Assembly (NCBI GenBank): GCA_027486765.1
Contig: JAIXOO010000381.1
Coordinates: 1 to 38,053 of the forward strand
DNA length: 38,053 bases
Source: Saprospiraceae bacterium
Lineage (GTDB): Bacteria > Bacteroidota > Bacteroidia > Chitinophagales > Saprospiraceae
Reading direction: 5' to 3'
Shown here piece by piece: positions 1 to 8,867 of this stretch (the first letter of the stretch is position 1; each line of letters opens with the position of its first letter). Below the pieces are notes generated by a model that did not search any database, was not told where the DNA came from, and worked only from the letters and a program-made list of their open reading frames with translations. A program made the translations under genes and the position numbers.

Positions 1-993
1 AACAACAAAACGACCTTGCGTTTGATTTTGAATACGCCGCTACAAAATGCCAAGGCCTATACCTTGACGCTGGCAGCGGGGATTCGGGATTGTTTGGGCA
101 ATGTACAGAGTAGCCCACAGCAGCTTTTGACCGGTTTGCCACAAGTCCCAGCAGTGGGTGATTTGATTGTGAATGAAATTCTTTTTAACCCAAAGACGGG
201 TGGCTCTGATTTTGTGGAACTGTACAACAAATCCCAAAAACTGATCAGCCTGAGAGGAATGATCTTGATCAATCGGCAAAAACCCTTGGGGGGTATTCGA
301 AGTCCCATTACCGCAGATTACCTTCTGGCGCCAGGTCGCTACGTGGCAGTGGCGGTTTCAAAAAACGACATTCAAAGGCGGTATGTTCTCAAAGATTCTT
401 CGGCCATTTTTAGCAATGCCCTGCCTACTTTGGATGACGATGCCGGAAACATAACCCTGCGTTTCAACAACATAACCCTGGATTCTTTCAACTACAGCAA
501 TAAACTACACAGTCCCTTGCTGGATGACGAAGAGGGCATCTCTCTGGAAAGATTAAATTTTGATTTGCCCACCAATGCTGCGGGCAATTGGCATTCGGCC
601 GCCATTTCCGCAGGGGGGGCTACGCCGGGGTACACCAATTCTCAGGTTTTTCGCCCTGATCCAGCTGGTGGAGAAGAGACTGTTTTTCGCCTGGACGAAG
701 CCAAGTTTTCACCCGATGGTGATGGTTTCCAGGACGTACTCTTGCTCCCTTATGAGACCGATAAGCCTGGTTATCTCGCCAACATCATTGTATTTGACAT
801 CAATGGTCGGCAAGTCAAACGCTTGGCGCGCAATGAATCCCTGGCTGCGGAGGGGATACTCAAATGGGATGGCACGACGGATGAACTACTCAAAGCTAGA
901 GTAGGGGTGTACGTGATCTGGATTGAGTTGTTTGAGCCGAGTGGGGGAAAGGTGTTGCAGAAATTGAGTTGTGTGTTGGCGGGGAGGTTGTAA
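1..993 (+). CDS. Secreted lamin-tail-domain protein with FlgD/gliding-type C-terminus (5' partial)
   Basis: The frame is open from the first base, so the true start lies outside the window; 330 codons are visible. Visible residues about 50-210 (GDLIVNEILFNP, then DFVELYNKS) match the lamin-tail-domain pattern, a beta-sandwich found in many Bacteroidota surface proteins and nucleases. Residues about 230-330 begin with FSPDGDGFQDVL, the acidic motif that opens FlgD-like/CHU_C-type gliding-motility C-terminal domains, followed by IIVFDINGRQVKRL and KWDGTTDE. That arrangement is usual for proteins exported by the type IX system. No enzymatic domain is visible. A strong plus-strand terminator lies about 200 bases downstream. 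The fold assignments are by motif; the substrate and role are unknown. Confidence 0.75.
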   Translation, partial: NNKTTLRLILNTPLQNAKAYTLTLAAGIRDCLGNVQSSPQQLLTGLPQVPAVGDLIVNEILFNPKTGGSDFVELYNKSQKLISLRGMILINRQKPLGGIRSPITADYLLAPGRYVAVAVSKNDIQRRYVLKDSSAIFSNALPTLDDDAGNITLRFNNITLDSFNYSNKLHSPLLDDEEGISLERLNFDLPTNAAGNWHSAAISAGGATPGYTNSQVFRPDPAGGEETVFRLDEAKFSPDGDGFQDVLLLPYETDKPGYLANIIVFDINGRQVKRLARNESLAAEGILKWDGTTDELLKARVGVYVIWIELFEPSGGKVLQKLSCVLAGRL

Positions 994-1193
994 ATCCTCA
1001 GTTAAGAATGGTACTTAGGGTATACCCTTGCTCCCTGCTTAGGGTTTCCCCTGAGTTTTTCCGAAATTAAAATTTCCACATCATTTTCCGTTCAAAAGCT
1101 GCGTTAGACAAGCACATATGAAGTTTGTTACCCGAGATTTTTGATTTTCTATCTCCCCAAAAAACCAAATGAAACGTGTTTTAGCGATGGGAT

Positions 1194-1227
1194 GGGGCTA
1201 GGCTGAACGGAGCCTGGCCCCTTTTTT
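1194..1227 (+). terminator. Rho-independent terminator
   Basis: An 11-base-pair stem (GGGGCTAGGCT with AGCCTGGCCCC, one wobble) closes a 6-base loop and is followed by six T on the plus strand. It lies between the first gene (ends 993) and the convergent ABC permease (ends 1252). It can end plus-strand transcription; read on the minus strand it has no T tract. Confidence 0.8.
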
Positions 1228-1251
1228 ATGTTTAATGCATTCCAGTTCCTT

Positions 1252-2946
1252 TTACTCCCAAATAATGTAGCGCCACTCCGTCTTGCCATACTGCCGCATC
1301 GCGAGCACCGCCAAGAAAGCACAAACCGGGATAAGCCCCCATACCACCCAAGTAAAACTTGAAACAGCATAATGGAAAAAGCCAAACAACCCCGCCAGCA
1401 TCATGGCCAGGAGCGTGAACCCAATGTTTCCACCCCGGCTCGCTTCATCCCAGGATTTGGTGAAAGGCAGTACATAGTGTGTCAGGATCGCTACGCCTGT
1501 GACTAAAGCCAGAATGCCAAAAAAGGCCAGTAGCGCATCATCTAAAATATGCCAGCCAAAAAAGAGGCCGGAGCCGATGGTAATCAAGCCGTAAACTGGT
1601 AAATAAAACTTGACAATGATCGCCTTGAAGGAGCCCGTAAGGACCAAACCGGGTTGCTCCATGGGTATAGTTCGGTAAAACCAACTGGCTTTATACTTCT
1701 CAGAAAACTGCAACATACTTAGCCCGGAAATCAGGATAATCATCGAAAAATAAAACCCAAAAAGGTACATACTACCTTGTCGCATCTCCTCCAGCGCATC
1801 GTTGGAGCCACGAGTGGCCGGAAAAACAAAAATGAGCAAGAAATAGACCGGCAACATGATGAGGTTGGGGTAAAATTTGAGTTTGAAATCCCGACTTCGG
1901 CTCGTCAGTTTCCAGGTGAGCTCATAGATGGCACGTTCGTGTTTGTTGCCACAAAACCATTGCGCCGAGCGGCTGGCCCAACTGGATTGAGCTTGTTGAT
2001 GTTGTTCGGCTTGACGTTGAGGAGAGCTTTCAGTGCCGGTGCCTCCTTCCCCAATCGAAAACATCTTTTGGCTAAAATTGCGACTCAGCACAGACCCAAC
2101 CAAATAAATCGCCAGAAAGGGAGTGACCAAACCAATCGTAGCCATTACGTAAATCATGGGCTGTGACGGCTGGTAAAACAACACATCCCAAATGCTGGCC
2201 AGCCACATTGAAGGCAAGGGCCAAAGGTAAATTTTGCTCAAAAAATTACTCGCCCCTCTATCCTGAAAATCTATCAAGCGGGGTAAAATCTGATACCCTA
2301 CAAATACGAAGGCATAGAATACAATCTGAAAGTAGTTGATGATTTCTTTGAACTTGCGTGGCGACAATAAATTGAGCATGATCAAGTAGAGCAAGTTGAC
2401 AAAAAAGATAGTCATCAACACACTCATCAAAATCAGAAAGGCCAATAAGAGTACTGCCAAAGGGCCAAATTTGATCCCCACTCCAATCAGTCCCGAAATA
2501 CTAAAAGGAATCACCAGTTTGATTAAGTAAAAAAATACGTGCAAAATGCGGGATACCGCCAGGGTTTTCCCTCCCACTGGGCGGGGCAACAAGATGTAAT
2601 TGTCGCGTACATCAATGAGCACATCGGTAAAGTCACTGATCAAAGTAAGTGCCAGGATGGCCATCCAAAGGCTCAAGTACATGAACAAACCACTGGAACT
2701 GTGTTTGAATAGTACCAGGATAAAAGTAAAGAGGAGACCCAAGAATGCCATCATCACCATAGAGAGGATGTCCTGGCCTTTGACTTCCTTCTTTTGAGCA
2801 GAGCGCTGATAATTAAAGGCCGTTTTGCGTCGCCCATCCATTTTTAATTTGACCTCCAGAATGGTATGCAGGTGATCTGGATTGACGTCGATGCGTCGCC
2901 AAAAGCCATCGAAGAGGCGGAGGAGGCGTAACAGAATTTTATTCAT
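1252..2946 (-). CDS. ABC-2-type transporter permease
   Basis: A 564-residue integral membrane protein with many hydrophobic segments, roughly six in the first 300 residues and five or six in the last 200. They are separated by a hydrophilic, Gln-rich region around residues 300-340 (ERQAEQHQQAQ-like). It starts 6 bases after the stop of the ATP-binding subunit, so the two are almost certainly one operon encoding an ABC exporter. The substrate cannot be read from sequence. The length and split membrane organisation fit the large ABC-2 permeases of Bacteroidota. The start ATG at 2946 gives an amphipathic N-terminus (MNKILLRLLRLFDGFW) before the first membrane span. Confidence 0.8.
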   Translation of the reverse strand: MNKILLRLLRLFDGFWRRIDVNPDHLHTILEVKLKMDGRRKTAFNYQRSAQKKEVKGQDILSMVMMAFLGLLFTFILVLFKHSSSGLFMYLSLWMAILALTLISDFTDVLIDVRDNYILLPRPVGGKTLAVSRILHVFFYLIKLVIPFSISGLIGVGIKFGPLAVLLLAFLILMSVLMTIFFVNLLYLIMLNLLSPRKFKEIINYFQIVFYAFVFVGYQILPRLIDFQDRGASNFLSKIYLWPLPSMWLASIWDVLFYQPSQPMIYVMATIGLVTPFLAIYLVGSVLSRNFSQKMFSIGEGGTGTESSPQRQAEQHQQAQSSWASRSAQWFCGNKHERAIYELTWKLTSRSRDFKLKFYPNLIMLPVYFLLIFVFPATRGSNDALEEMRQGSMYLFGFYFSMIILISGLSMLQFSEKYKASWFYRTIPMEQPGLVLTGSFKAIIVKFYLPVYGLITIGSGLFFGWHILDDALLAFFGILALVTGVAILTHYVLPFTKSWDEASRGGNIGFTLLAMMLAGLFGFFHYAVSSFTWVVWGLIPVCAFLAVLAMRQYGKTEWRYIIWE

Positions 2947-2952
2947 AGGGGC

Positions 2953-3723
2953 TTAGGGGTTAAAAGTTTGGGTAAAACCTTCGGCCAATTGGTCAAAGTT
3001 GGTTTGACCAGTCAATTGGGAAAAGAGTTTTTCCAGGGTATCGCCTTCGCTGCGTTTGAGGTCTTGGAAGTTGCCGTCTGCGACCACTTTACCCTCGGCG
3101 ATCAGGATAATGCGGTCGGAGATTTTTTCGACCGTATCCATGTTGTGTGAGCAGTAGATGACCGTTTTTCCTTGTTCTACCAGTCGCAGAATGATTTCTT
3201 TGACCAAAATTACCGCGTTGGCATCCAGACCACTGAGTGGCTCATCCATAAAAATGATCTCTGGATTGTGCAACAAACCCGAGACCAGGAGTACTTTTTG
3301 GCGCATGCCCTTGGAAAAGGTGTCCATGCGCTCGTGCAATTGATCCTTTAGCCCCAGGAAATCGAGCATCCGACTGGCGCGTTCTTCGATCTGTGCATCT
3401 TCCATATCGTGCAATCGCCCTACCATGAGCAAAAATTCCATTGGGGTGAGTACATCGTACAAGTCGGCCAATTCGGGGATGTAGCCAATGATCCGTTTGA
3501 CGGCCAGGGGATTCTCTTTTACATCAATCCCCTTGATTTTTACATTGCCTTTGAAGTTGTCGTCCAAGCCAGCCAGGATGCGCACCGTAGTCGATTTACC
3601 AGCACCATTGGGGCCGATGTAACCAATGACTTGGCCAGCTTGGATGTGCAGACTAATATCGTGGAGGACCTGCTTTTTGCCAAAAAATTTGCTGAGGTTG
3701 TCAATTTGAATGATGGGTTCCAT
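2953..3723 (-). CDS. ABC transporter ATP-binding protein
   Basis: A 256-residue ATPase subunit. Walker A is GPNGAGKST near residue 38, the Q-loop region is IIGYIPE, the signature is FSKGMRQK near residue 140, Walker B is IIFMDEPLSGLD near residue 158, and the switch histidine is in IYCSHNMD. The order and length are those of the ABC-2 exporter ATPases (CcmA/NatA type). It is the first gene of a two-gene operon with the permease encoded 6 bases downstream. It hydrolyses ATP on the cytoplasmic face to drive export; the cargo is not identifiable. Confidence 0.9.
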   Translation of the reverse strand: MEPIIQIDNLSKFFGKKQVLHDISLHIQAGQVIGYIGPNGAGKSTTVRILAGLDDNFKGNVKIKGIDVKENPLAVKRIIGYIPELADLYDVLTPMEFLLMVGRLHDMEDAQIEERASRMLDFLGLKDQLHERMDTFSKGMRQKVLLVSGLLHNPEIIFMDEPLSGLDANAVILVKEIILRLVEQGKTVIYCSHNMDTVEKISDRIILIAEGKVVADGNFQDLKRSEGDTLEKLFSQLTGQTNFDQLAEGFTQTFNP

Positions 3724-3804
3724 TTTCCTATTGTTGTAGGACCAAAGCTAAAAAAAAGCAAAGAGATCGCAGAAATATTTTGTTGAATAAAGGGAATGGA
3801 TAGA

Positions 3805-4269
3805 CTAACCTTTACCAAAATAAGACTCAATGGCCTCGCGGCGGTGTTCAAAAATTTCGTCTACCATATTGTTGACCATCAGCAAGTCGGCAATGGTACC
3901 AATGGGGCCGTAGGGTACTTTGTAATGTAGGATGTCGTGCATGAGCGTTCCTCCATTTTGAGGGCTGAAGTGGTGCTGATGGTGCCAAAAAGCATAAGGG
4001 CCCTCCTGTTGCACGTCGACGAAGTAATGCATGGGGTCAATGTGTGTAATTTCCGTTGTCCATTTCATGCGAATCCCCAGCAAGGGGCTGATGTAATAGG
4101 GGATGAGCATACCAGGGTGCATTTTTACCCCGCTCAAGTCGCTGAGCATGGTGATCCCCACTTTTGCCGGGGTTAATTTTTTAAGATTTTCAGGTCTTGA
4201 AAAAAAATCCCAGATGGCTTCTACTGGTTGTGGAATGAATTGTTGCCATTCCTTGCGTTTGATTTGCAT
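3805..4269 (-). CDS. SRPBCC-family ligand-binding protein
   Basis: A 154-residue protein with the START/Bet v1-like layout. It opens with a short strand containing FIPQPVEAIWDFFSRPENL, continues with LTP, then a beta-rich middle (MKWTTEITHID, FVDVQQEGPYAFWHHQHHF), and ends in a long helix (MVDEIFEHRREAIESYF). Bacterial relatives are annotated as SRPBCC family or cell-division-inhibitor-like and usually have no proven function. No signal peptide is visible, so it is probably cytoplasmic. It lies 81 bases upstream of the ABC operon on the same strand and could be co-transcribed, but nothing links the functions. Confidence 0.75.
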   Translation of the reverse strand: MQIKRKEWQQFIPQPVEAIWDFFSRPENLKKLTPAKVGITMLSDLSGVKMHPGMLIPYYISPLLGIRMKWTTEITHIDPMHYFVDVQQEGPYAFWHHQHHFSPQNGGTLMHDILHYKVPYGPIGTIADLLMVNNMVDEIFEHRREAIESYFGKG

Positions 4270-4624
4270 AATTTTTTATAAGTAAACTCGTTCTTGATTT
4301 GTTTGTTCATAAGAAAATGAAGCTCAAATCCATTAGCCGAAAAAAAATGTGAAATTTCTGTGACAAAAATGCACTAGGCTACGGGTTTAACCTCTATCTT
4401 TGTTCAACAAGAAATGCAAAAGTCCAGCTGAGGACTAGATTTTGATCCCAAAACATTTTCCCATGACAACCGATTACAAAAAATTGACTTCTATCTCCAT
4501 TGCGTTCTATCCATACTTTCCTGACTTTATCATGCCCAAAGGTCAAAATGTAGTGTAGCCATAGGTGACCATCCTGCCCGATGTTCGTCTAATCCATCGT
4601 GTCTACCCTTAAAGTTTTGTCCTC
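4270..4624. other. Intergenic region with weak promoter and a 31-codon open frame
   Basis: 355 bases between divergent genes. It holds a TATCTTTG match to the Bacteroidota -7 element (4395-4402) and a short open frame from ATG 4463 to TAG 4558 (31 residues, beginning MTTDYKKLTS). The short frame shows no recognisable motif and may be a leader or chance. Nothing else is visible. Confidence 0.4.
4395..4402 (+). promoter_or_regulatory. Candidate -7 promoter element
   Basis: TATCTTTG fits the Bacteroidota -7 consensus TAnnTTTG. No convincing TTG (-33) element sits 19-21 bases upstream. If used, it would give the gene at 4625 a leader of about 215 bases. Confidence 0.35.
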
Positions 4625-5779
4625 ATGTGCAAAGGTACTATAATCAGGATCACTTGGTTGTTTTGTAGTGCGTTCCTATTTGCCCTACAAAGTAACTTTC
4701 TCTACAGCCAAACAGACTTGCAAGCAAGCCTTTCTGTGGTTGTAGAAAAAAAATCATCCAGCCTACAACAGGTCATTAGTCAATTTTCTCATCAAGCAAG
4801 TACTGATTATGTTTCAGTAGTTTGTACGGGAGAATTGGATCTGCGTGCCATTCCATCGCCTCTTGCCCTTAAAGCGATCTCGGAAACTACAGCACTGTTG
4901 GTACAGGATAAACGCTACGACCTCGGTTGTAATGCCAATGATTTCGTAGGTTATTTTGATCCATCTCGTTGGATGGACTCAAGTATAAAGAGTGCCGGTG
5001 GGGTAGATGTCACCGGAGCTCCCGGTCAATTATTGGTTGAAGGGACCAATGATTATCCGGTTGTTGTGGCTGACCGCCGGGCTCCGCGCTTCACAGTAAA
5101 GATGCCCAGCAGCGGGTACGTCTCTTTCAACTGGAACGATTTAGGGGGCTCCCTTTCTAACCCCACCGCACTTGCTGTTTTTGTCAATTCCCGACCAATT
5201 GCAGCAGACAATGGTAAAGTATCGGTATTCATGCGCGCTGGTGAGGAATTGCACTTGCAAATCAATCCAGCCGCAAGCAAATCAGTTATAGTAAAAGATT
5301 TTTCATTCCTCTCTGACCTGGCTTATCTGATTACCCGCGAGTGGGTCAACGAAGTTCGCCAGGTGGTAGCCAGTCAATACATCGCGGTAGAAAAACCCAA
5401 TTTGGGCGATATCCGGTTTCCTCGCAATACTCAAGTAACCAAAAGCGTTCAACCGGAATATACTGGTTACCCCGTGCTGGATGCCGATGGCAACGCCAAA
5501 ACCATTGAGGATCAAATGGTACTGGCTGGAACCTTTAATGGCATGCAGGTCACTTTTGAGGATAGGATCGATGCCGAACAGCACCGTATCCTGAGAACCT
5601 GGACGATCAACGATACCTGTGGCGATAATGTGATCAGTCATGTACAAGAATTACGGATCGCACCCACAATGACTAAACCTGCTACACCAAGCGAAGACAA
5701 TAAAGTCAAACATAACTCCATTCCGAGTCAATCGGAGCGTGGAGGGTCTTATTCCAGTAGTTTTTTGGTTTTCAACTAG
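4625..5779 (+). CDS. Exported protein of unknown function, probably truncated
   Basis: 384 residues. An N-terminal hydrophobic stretch (about residues 8-28) ending in LYSQ looks like a signal peptide. The middle has no domain I recognise. Near residues 280-350 the pattern is a target sequence with DADGNA, then VTFEDRIDAEQ, then ILRTWTINDTCGDNVISH. This resembles the repeat type of large Bacteroidota adhesins, in which R-T-W-x-x-x-D-x-C-G-N precedes another repeat. Here the protein stops soon after, in a polar tail (TKPATPSEDNKVK), with no further repeats and no T9SS sorting domain. I infer a shortened adhesin or a degraded gene; a small periplasmic or outer-surface protein is the alternative. 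A terminator lies about 200 bases downstream. Confidence 0.6.
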   Translation: MCKGTIIRITWLFCSAFLFALQSNFLYSQTDLQASLSVVVEKKSSSLQQVISQFSHQASTDYVSVVCTGELDLRAIPSPLALKAISETTALLVQDKRYDLGCNANDFVGYFDPSRWMDSSIKSAGGVDVTGAPGQLLVEGTNDYPVVVADRRAPRFTVKMPSSGYVSFNWNDLGGSLSNPTALAVFVNSRPIAADNGKVSVFMRAGEELHLQINPAASKSVIVKDFSFLSDLAYLITREWVNEVRQVVASQYIAVEKPNLGDIRFPRNTQVTKSVQPEYTGYPVLDADGNAKTIEDQMVLAGTFNGMQVTFEDRIDAEQHRILRTWTINDTCGDNVISHVQELRIAPTMTKPATPSEDNKVKHNSIPSQSERGGSYSSSFLVFN

Positions 5780-5879
5780 TTTCGCGTAACAAATCATAGT
5801 TTCTGCTCGAAGACGCCGGTTAGAGCTCAATGCTGGGATTCTAATCTGCGTTTCGGTCAGGAATAAGAAAATGAGTAGT

Positions 5880-5913
5880 GGGCAAAAATGAGTGTTCATT
5901 TTTTGTGGCCCCA
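5880..5913. repeat. Short palindrome resembling one arm of the 29758 element
   Basis: A palindromic stretch centred on AAAATGAGTGTTCATTTT and bordered by GGGC and GGCCCC. Its first 23 bases match the reverse complement of the right arm of the inverted repeat at 29758-29873 with two mismatches by eye. It lies between the stop at 5779 and the terminator at 5975. It may be a shortened copy of the same element. Confidence 0.45.
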
Positions 5914-5974
5914 AAAAAAACTAAGCAACAGAAAGAATTTTTTTTGTGAAGGGTTTCTTAACGAGGATTTTCAG

Positions 5975-6004
5975 CGGGAGGTTTTTTACCTCCCGTTTTT
6001 TTTT
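5975..6004 (+). terminator. Rho-independent terminator
   Basis: A perfect 8-base-pair stem (CGGGAGGT with ACCTCCCG) with a 5-base T loop is followed by nine T. It would end transcription of the gene at 4625. It lies just upstream of the promoter-like motif at 6040, so the next gene starts afresh. Confidence 0.85.
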
Positions 6005-6039
6005 GTTTTCCCTCCATTTCTTTCCTGTCTATAGAATTG

Positions 6040-6047
6040 TATTTTTG
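6040..6047 (+). promoter_or_regulatory. Candidate -7 promoter element for the 6069 gene
   Basis: TATTTTTG fits TAnnTTTG and sits 21 bases before the ATG at 6069. This supports that start and a short leader. No clear TTG -33 element is seen at the expected spacing. Confidence 0.45.
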
Positions 6048-6068
6048 CCCCCTACCAATTCCACAATC

Positions 6069-6419
6069 ATGTCGATCGTAACCGAATTCAATGACTACCG
6101 CGCCAAAATGAACGAAGAGATTTTGGCTCAAGATAACCTGGTGCTCAAACGTTTCTTTAACCTCGATAGCAATGCCTACCAGGATGGCGCTTTGGACAAA
6201 AAAACCAAAGAACTGCTCGGTCTCATCGCTTCGATGGTGCTGCGCTGCGATGATTGTATTCGCTACCATCTGGGCAAGTGTTTTGACCTGGGTGTTTCGC
6301 GCGAGGAGGTGTTTGAAGTTTTCGCCATTGCCAATCTGGTTGGTGGTTCTATCTGTATTCCACATACCCGTAGGGCGGTGGAGTATTGGAGCGCGCTGGA
6401 AAACGAAGAAAATAAATAG
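6069..6419 (+). CDS. Carboxymuconolactone decarboxylase-family (AhpD-like) protein
   Basis: 116 residues, the usual length of the small all-helical CMD family. The redox/proton-relay motif is visible as RCDDCIRYHLGKCFDLG (Cys-Asp-Asp-Cys followed by His), the AhpD-type CxxC...H arrangement. A longer frame reaches back to 5946, but it would run through the terminator at 5975-6004. The ATG at 6069 also follows a -7-like motif, so I use it. Family members act in peroxide or aromatic metabolism; the substrate here is unknown. The helicase gene follows on the same strand with a large palindrome between them. Confidence 0.85.
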   Translation: MSIVTEFNDYRAKMNEEILAQDNLVLKRFFNLDSNAYQDGALDKKTKELLGLIASMVLRCDDCIRYHLGKCFDLGVSREEVFEVFAIANLVGGSICIPHTRRAVEYWSALENEENK

Positions 6420-6420
6420 A

Positions 6421-6514
6421 GGGTTCCAAGGTTCCTGGTTCCAAAGTTCCAGGGTTGGAGCCCGAACCAGGAACCTTGGAACCTTGGAACCTGGAACCTT
6501 GGAGTTTGGAACCC
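6421..6514. repeat. Palindromic tandem-word element, GGTTCCA family
   Basis: The left half is a run of GGTTCCA-like words and the right half is the same words reversed (TGGAACC), making an imperfect inverted repeat of about 94 bases. It begins one base after the stop of the 6069 gene and ends 17 bases before the helicase ATG, so it fills the intergenic space. It shares an identical 20-base segment (6437-6456) with the element at 24863-24936 (24877-24896). It has no T tract, so it is not a classical terminator. Confidence 0.85.
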
Positions 6515-6531
6515 TTATCAACCATACCCTC

Positions 6532-8826
6532 ATGTCATCATATTTAGATCAACTCAATCCCGTTCAACGTCAAGCTGCTGAAAATACCGATGGCCCGGTG
6601 CTGGTTGTGGCCGGCCCTGGTTCGGGCAAAACCCGTGTATTGACCTTTCGCATTGCCCACCTCATTGAAAAAGGCGTGCCACCCTGGGAAATTTTGTCGC
6701 TTACCTTTACCAACAAGGCAGCTAAAGAAATGCAGGAACGGATTGAAAAGGTGGTGGGAGATAAGGCACGCAATGTGTGGTCGGGAACCTTTCACTCCAT
6801 ATTCGCCCGCATCCTGCGAGTGGAGGCCGACAAAATCGGTTATTCGCCCAACTTCACCATTTACGATACTGAAGATACCAAAAGTGTACTCGGGGCCATC
6901 ATCAAAGAGATGAACCTGGACAAAACCGTGTACAACGTCAATACCATTCGCAGCCGCATCTCTTCGGCCAAAAGTAGCCTGATCACGCCTCGCTTGTATG
7001 CCGAAAATGAGGAGTTGAAAATGCAAGATCGGCAGGCCAAAATGCCATACATCAGCGAAATTTACCTCAAATACGGCGAGCGCTGCAAACGGGCCGGGGC
7101 AATGGACTTCGACGACCTCTTGTACCGCCTCTACGAGTTATGGCAAAAGAACCCGGATGTGCTGGAAAAATACCGCAAACGTTTCAAGTACCTGATGGTC
7201 GATGAGTTTCAGGATACCAATACCCTGCAATACGGCATCATCCGTAAATTGGTGCACTTTGAAGGGAGCCCTCGCAACATCTGCGTAGTGGGCGATGATG
7301 CGCAGAGTATCTACGCCTTCCGGGGGGCAACCATCCAGAATATTCTCGATTTTGAAAAGGACTTCAGCCCCTACGGGATCAAAGTCTTTAAACTGGAAGA
7401 AAACTACCGTTCTACCGAGCACATCGTGCAAGCTGCCAATGAAGTGATCCGCTTTAACAAACGCCAGATTCAGAAGAAAATCTGGTCGAGTAAGGGCAAT
7501 GGGCAAAAGATCAAGGTCATCAAAACGATGAGCGACGCCGAAGAAGGCAAGCGGGTAGGGGATACCATTGTGGAGCAACGCAACCGCTTTCACCTGAGCA
7601 ATTCGGATATCGCCGTGCTGTACCGCACCAACGCCCAAAGCCGGGTGATGGAAGAATACCTACGCCGATACAATATTCCTTACCGGGTATTTGGAGGTCT
7701 GTCTTTTTACCAACGCAAGGAGGTAAAAGACTTGATTGCTTACCTGCGCCTGGCCATCAACCCTCGTGATGAAGAAGCCTTGCGCCGGGTGATCAACTTC
7801 CCCAAACGGGGGATCGGCGACAGCACCGTCGACAAAATAAGCGAAATGGGCGGCCAGCAAAACCTGACCATGTGGGAGGTGCTTTTGCATGTTGATGCGG
7901 CTACGCGTACCCAAAAGTCGATCCAGGAGTTCATCAAAATTGTACAGGAAAGTGGGCAAAAAGCAGAAACCCTAAATGCCTACGAAGCGGCCATGTACAT
8001 CGCCAAACAATCCAAACTGATTGAAGAATACAACCAGGATAAAACGGTAGAAGGCCTGGGGCGTCTGGAAAACCTAAATGCTTTGCTTGACGGTATCAAA
8101 TCCTTTGTGGAAGATGACGAATTTGAAACCGCTGCCGAACAACAAAACAAATCCCTGGGGTCCTACCTGCAAAACATCGCCCTGCTGACGGATATGGACG
8201 ATGAGTCCAAACAAACCGGGGATTACGTTACCTTGATGTCGGTACACTCCGCCAAGGGTTTGGAATTCAAATCTGTATTTGTAGTGGGTTTGGAGGAAAA
8301 ACTCTTCCCCTCTTTCATGTCGATGGATACACCGGATGGGCTGGATGAAGAACGCCGCCTGTTTTATGTGGCAATTACCCGCGCCGAACAATTCCTGACG
8401 CTCACCTTTGCGATGAGCCGTTACAAATTCGGCCAGATGCAATACAACGAAATGAGTCGCTTCATCGAGGAGATTCCCCGAGATCACCTGGAGAGTACTT
8501 CGGCGCTGCGCAGTGGATTTTCGGCGGATTATGAGCCGACTCCCAGCAAATCAGGGGGTACTTCAGGGGTGAGTGGTGCCTTCAAGCCGCGTCCATCGAG
8601 TGCGAATGCTGCACCTAAAATTGACCCGGCCCTGTTCAAACCCAGCCCTAGCGAACAAATCAAAATAGGGAGTAAGGTGCTTCACCTCAAATTTGGGGAA
8701 GGCAAAGTGCTGAACATTGATGGGGGTAAGGATAACCGGATTGCGACCATCTTCTTTGAAGCCGCCGATGATGAAAAGGAGAAGCGGATTATGTTGAAGT
8801 TTGCGAAGTTGCAGATTGTGGAGTAG
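6532..8826 (+). CDS. uvrD: UvrD/PcrA-type superfamily 1 DNA helicase
   Basis: 764 residues from ATG 6532. A longer frame to 6172 overlaps the upstream gene and translates the palindrome, so it is rejected. SF1A motifs in order: LNPVQRQAAE (Q motif), AGPGSGKTRVL (I), LTFTNKAAKEM (Ia), VDEFQDTNTLQY (II), VGDDAQSIYAFRGA (III), LEENYRS (IV), LMSVHSAKGLEF (V) and RRLFYVAITRA (VI). The C-terminus (KVLHLKFGEGKVLNIDGGK) is the Tudor-like fold that lets UvrD/PcrA bind RNA polymerase. It is a 3'-5' ATP-dependent helicase expected in nucleotide-excision repair and replication-fork clearance. Between PcrA and UvrD names, homology alone does not decide. Confidence 0.95.
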   Translation: MSSYLDQLNPVQRQAAENTDGPVLVVAGPGSGKTRVLTFRIAHLIEKGVPPWEILSLTFTNKAAKEMQERIEKVVGDKARNVWSGTFHSIFARILRVEADKIGYSPNFTIYDTEDTKSVLGAIIKEMNLDKTVYNVNTIRSRISSAKSSLITPRLYAENEELKMQDRQAKMPYISEIYLKYGERCKRAGAMDFDDLLYRLYELWQKNPDVLEKYRKRFKYLMVDEFQDTNTLQYGIIRKLVHFEGSPRNICVVGDDAQSIYAFRGATIQNILDFEKDFSPYGIKVFKLEENYRSTEHIVQAANEVIRFNKRQIQKKIWSSKGNGQKIKVIKTMSDAEEGKRVGDTIVEQRNRFHLSNSDIAVLYRTNAQSRVMEEYLRRYNIPYRVFGGLSFYQRKEVKDLIAYLRLAINPRDEEALRRVINFPKRGIGDSTVDKISEMGGQQNLTMWEVLLHVDAATRTQKSIQEFIKIVQESGQKAETLNAYEAAMYIAKQSKLIEEYNQDKTVEGLGRLENLNALLDGIKSFVEDDEFETAAEQQNKSLGSYLQNIALLTDMDDESKQTGDYVTLMSVHSAKGLEFKSVFVVGLEEKLFPSFMSMDTPDGLDEERRLFYVAITRAEQFLTLTFAMSRYKFGQMQYNEMSRFIEEIPRDHLESTSALRSGFSADYEPTPSKSGGTSGVSGAFKPRPSSANAAPKIDPALFKPSPSEQIKIGSKVLHLKFGEGKVLNIDGGKDNRIATIFFEAADDEKEKRIMLKFAKLQIVE

Positions 8827-8867
8827 GGGGGCAATTTGTTTCTTTCCTAGTCTTCATTGTTGATGGT

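Noticed and set aside
1005-1060. AGGGTATACCCT and flanking CTCAG/CTGAG repeats as an operator or terminator
   Set aside because: Short and loosely paired, with no clear regulator nearby; left unassigned.
5946-6068. Extended start of the CMD-like protein
   Set aside because: It would read through a strong terminator (5975-6004) and lies upstream of the promoter-like motif; the family length fits the ATG at 6069.
6421-6514. Palindromes of the GGTTCCA family as ordinary intrinsic terminators
   Set aside because: No T tract follows either copy, and both lie just upstream of co-directional genes that need transcription.
6172-6531. N-terminal extension of the helicase frame
   Set aside because: It overlaps the upstream CMD gene in another frame and then translates the palindrome; the helicase Q-motif region begins right after ATG 6532.
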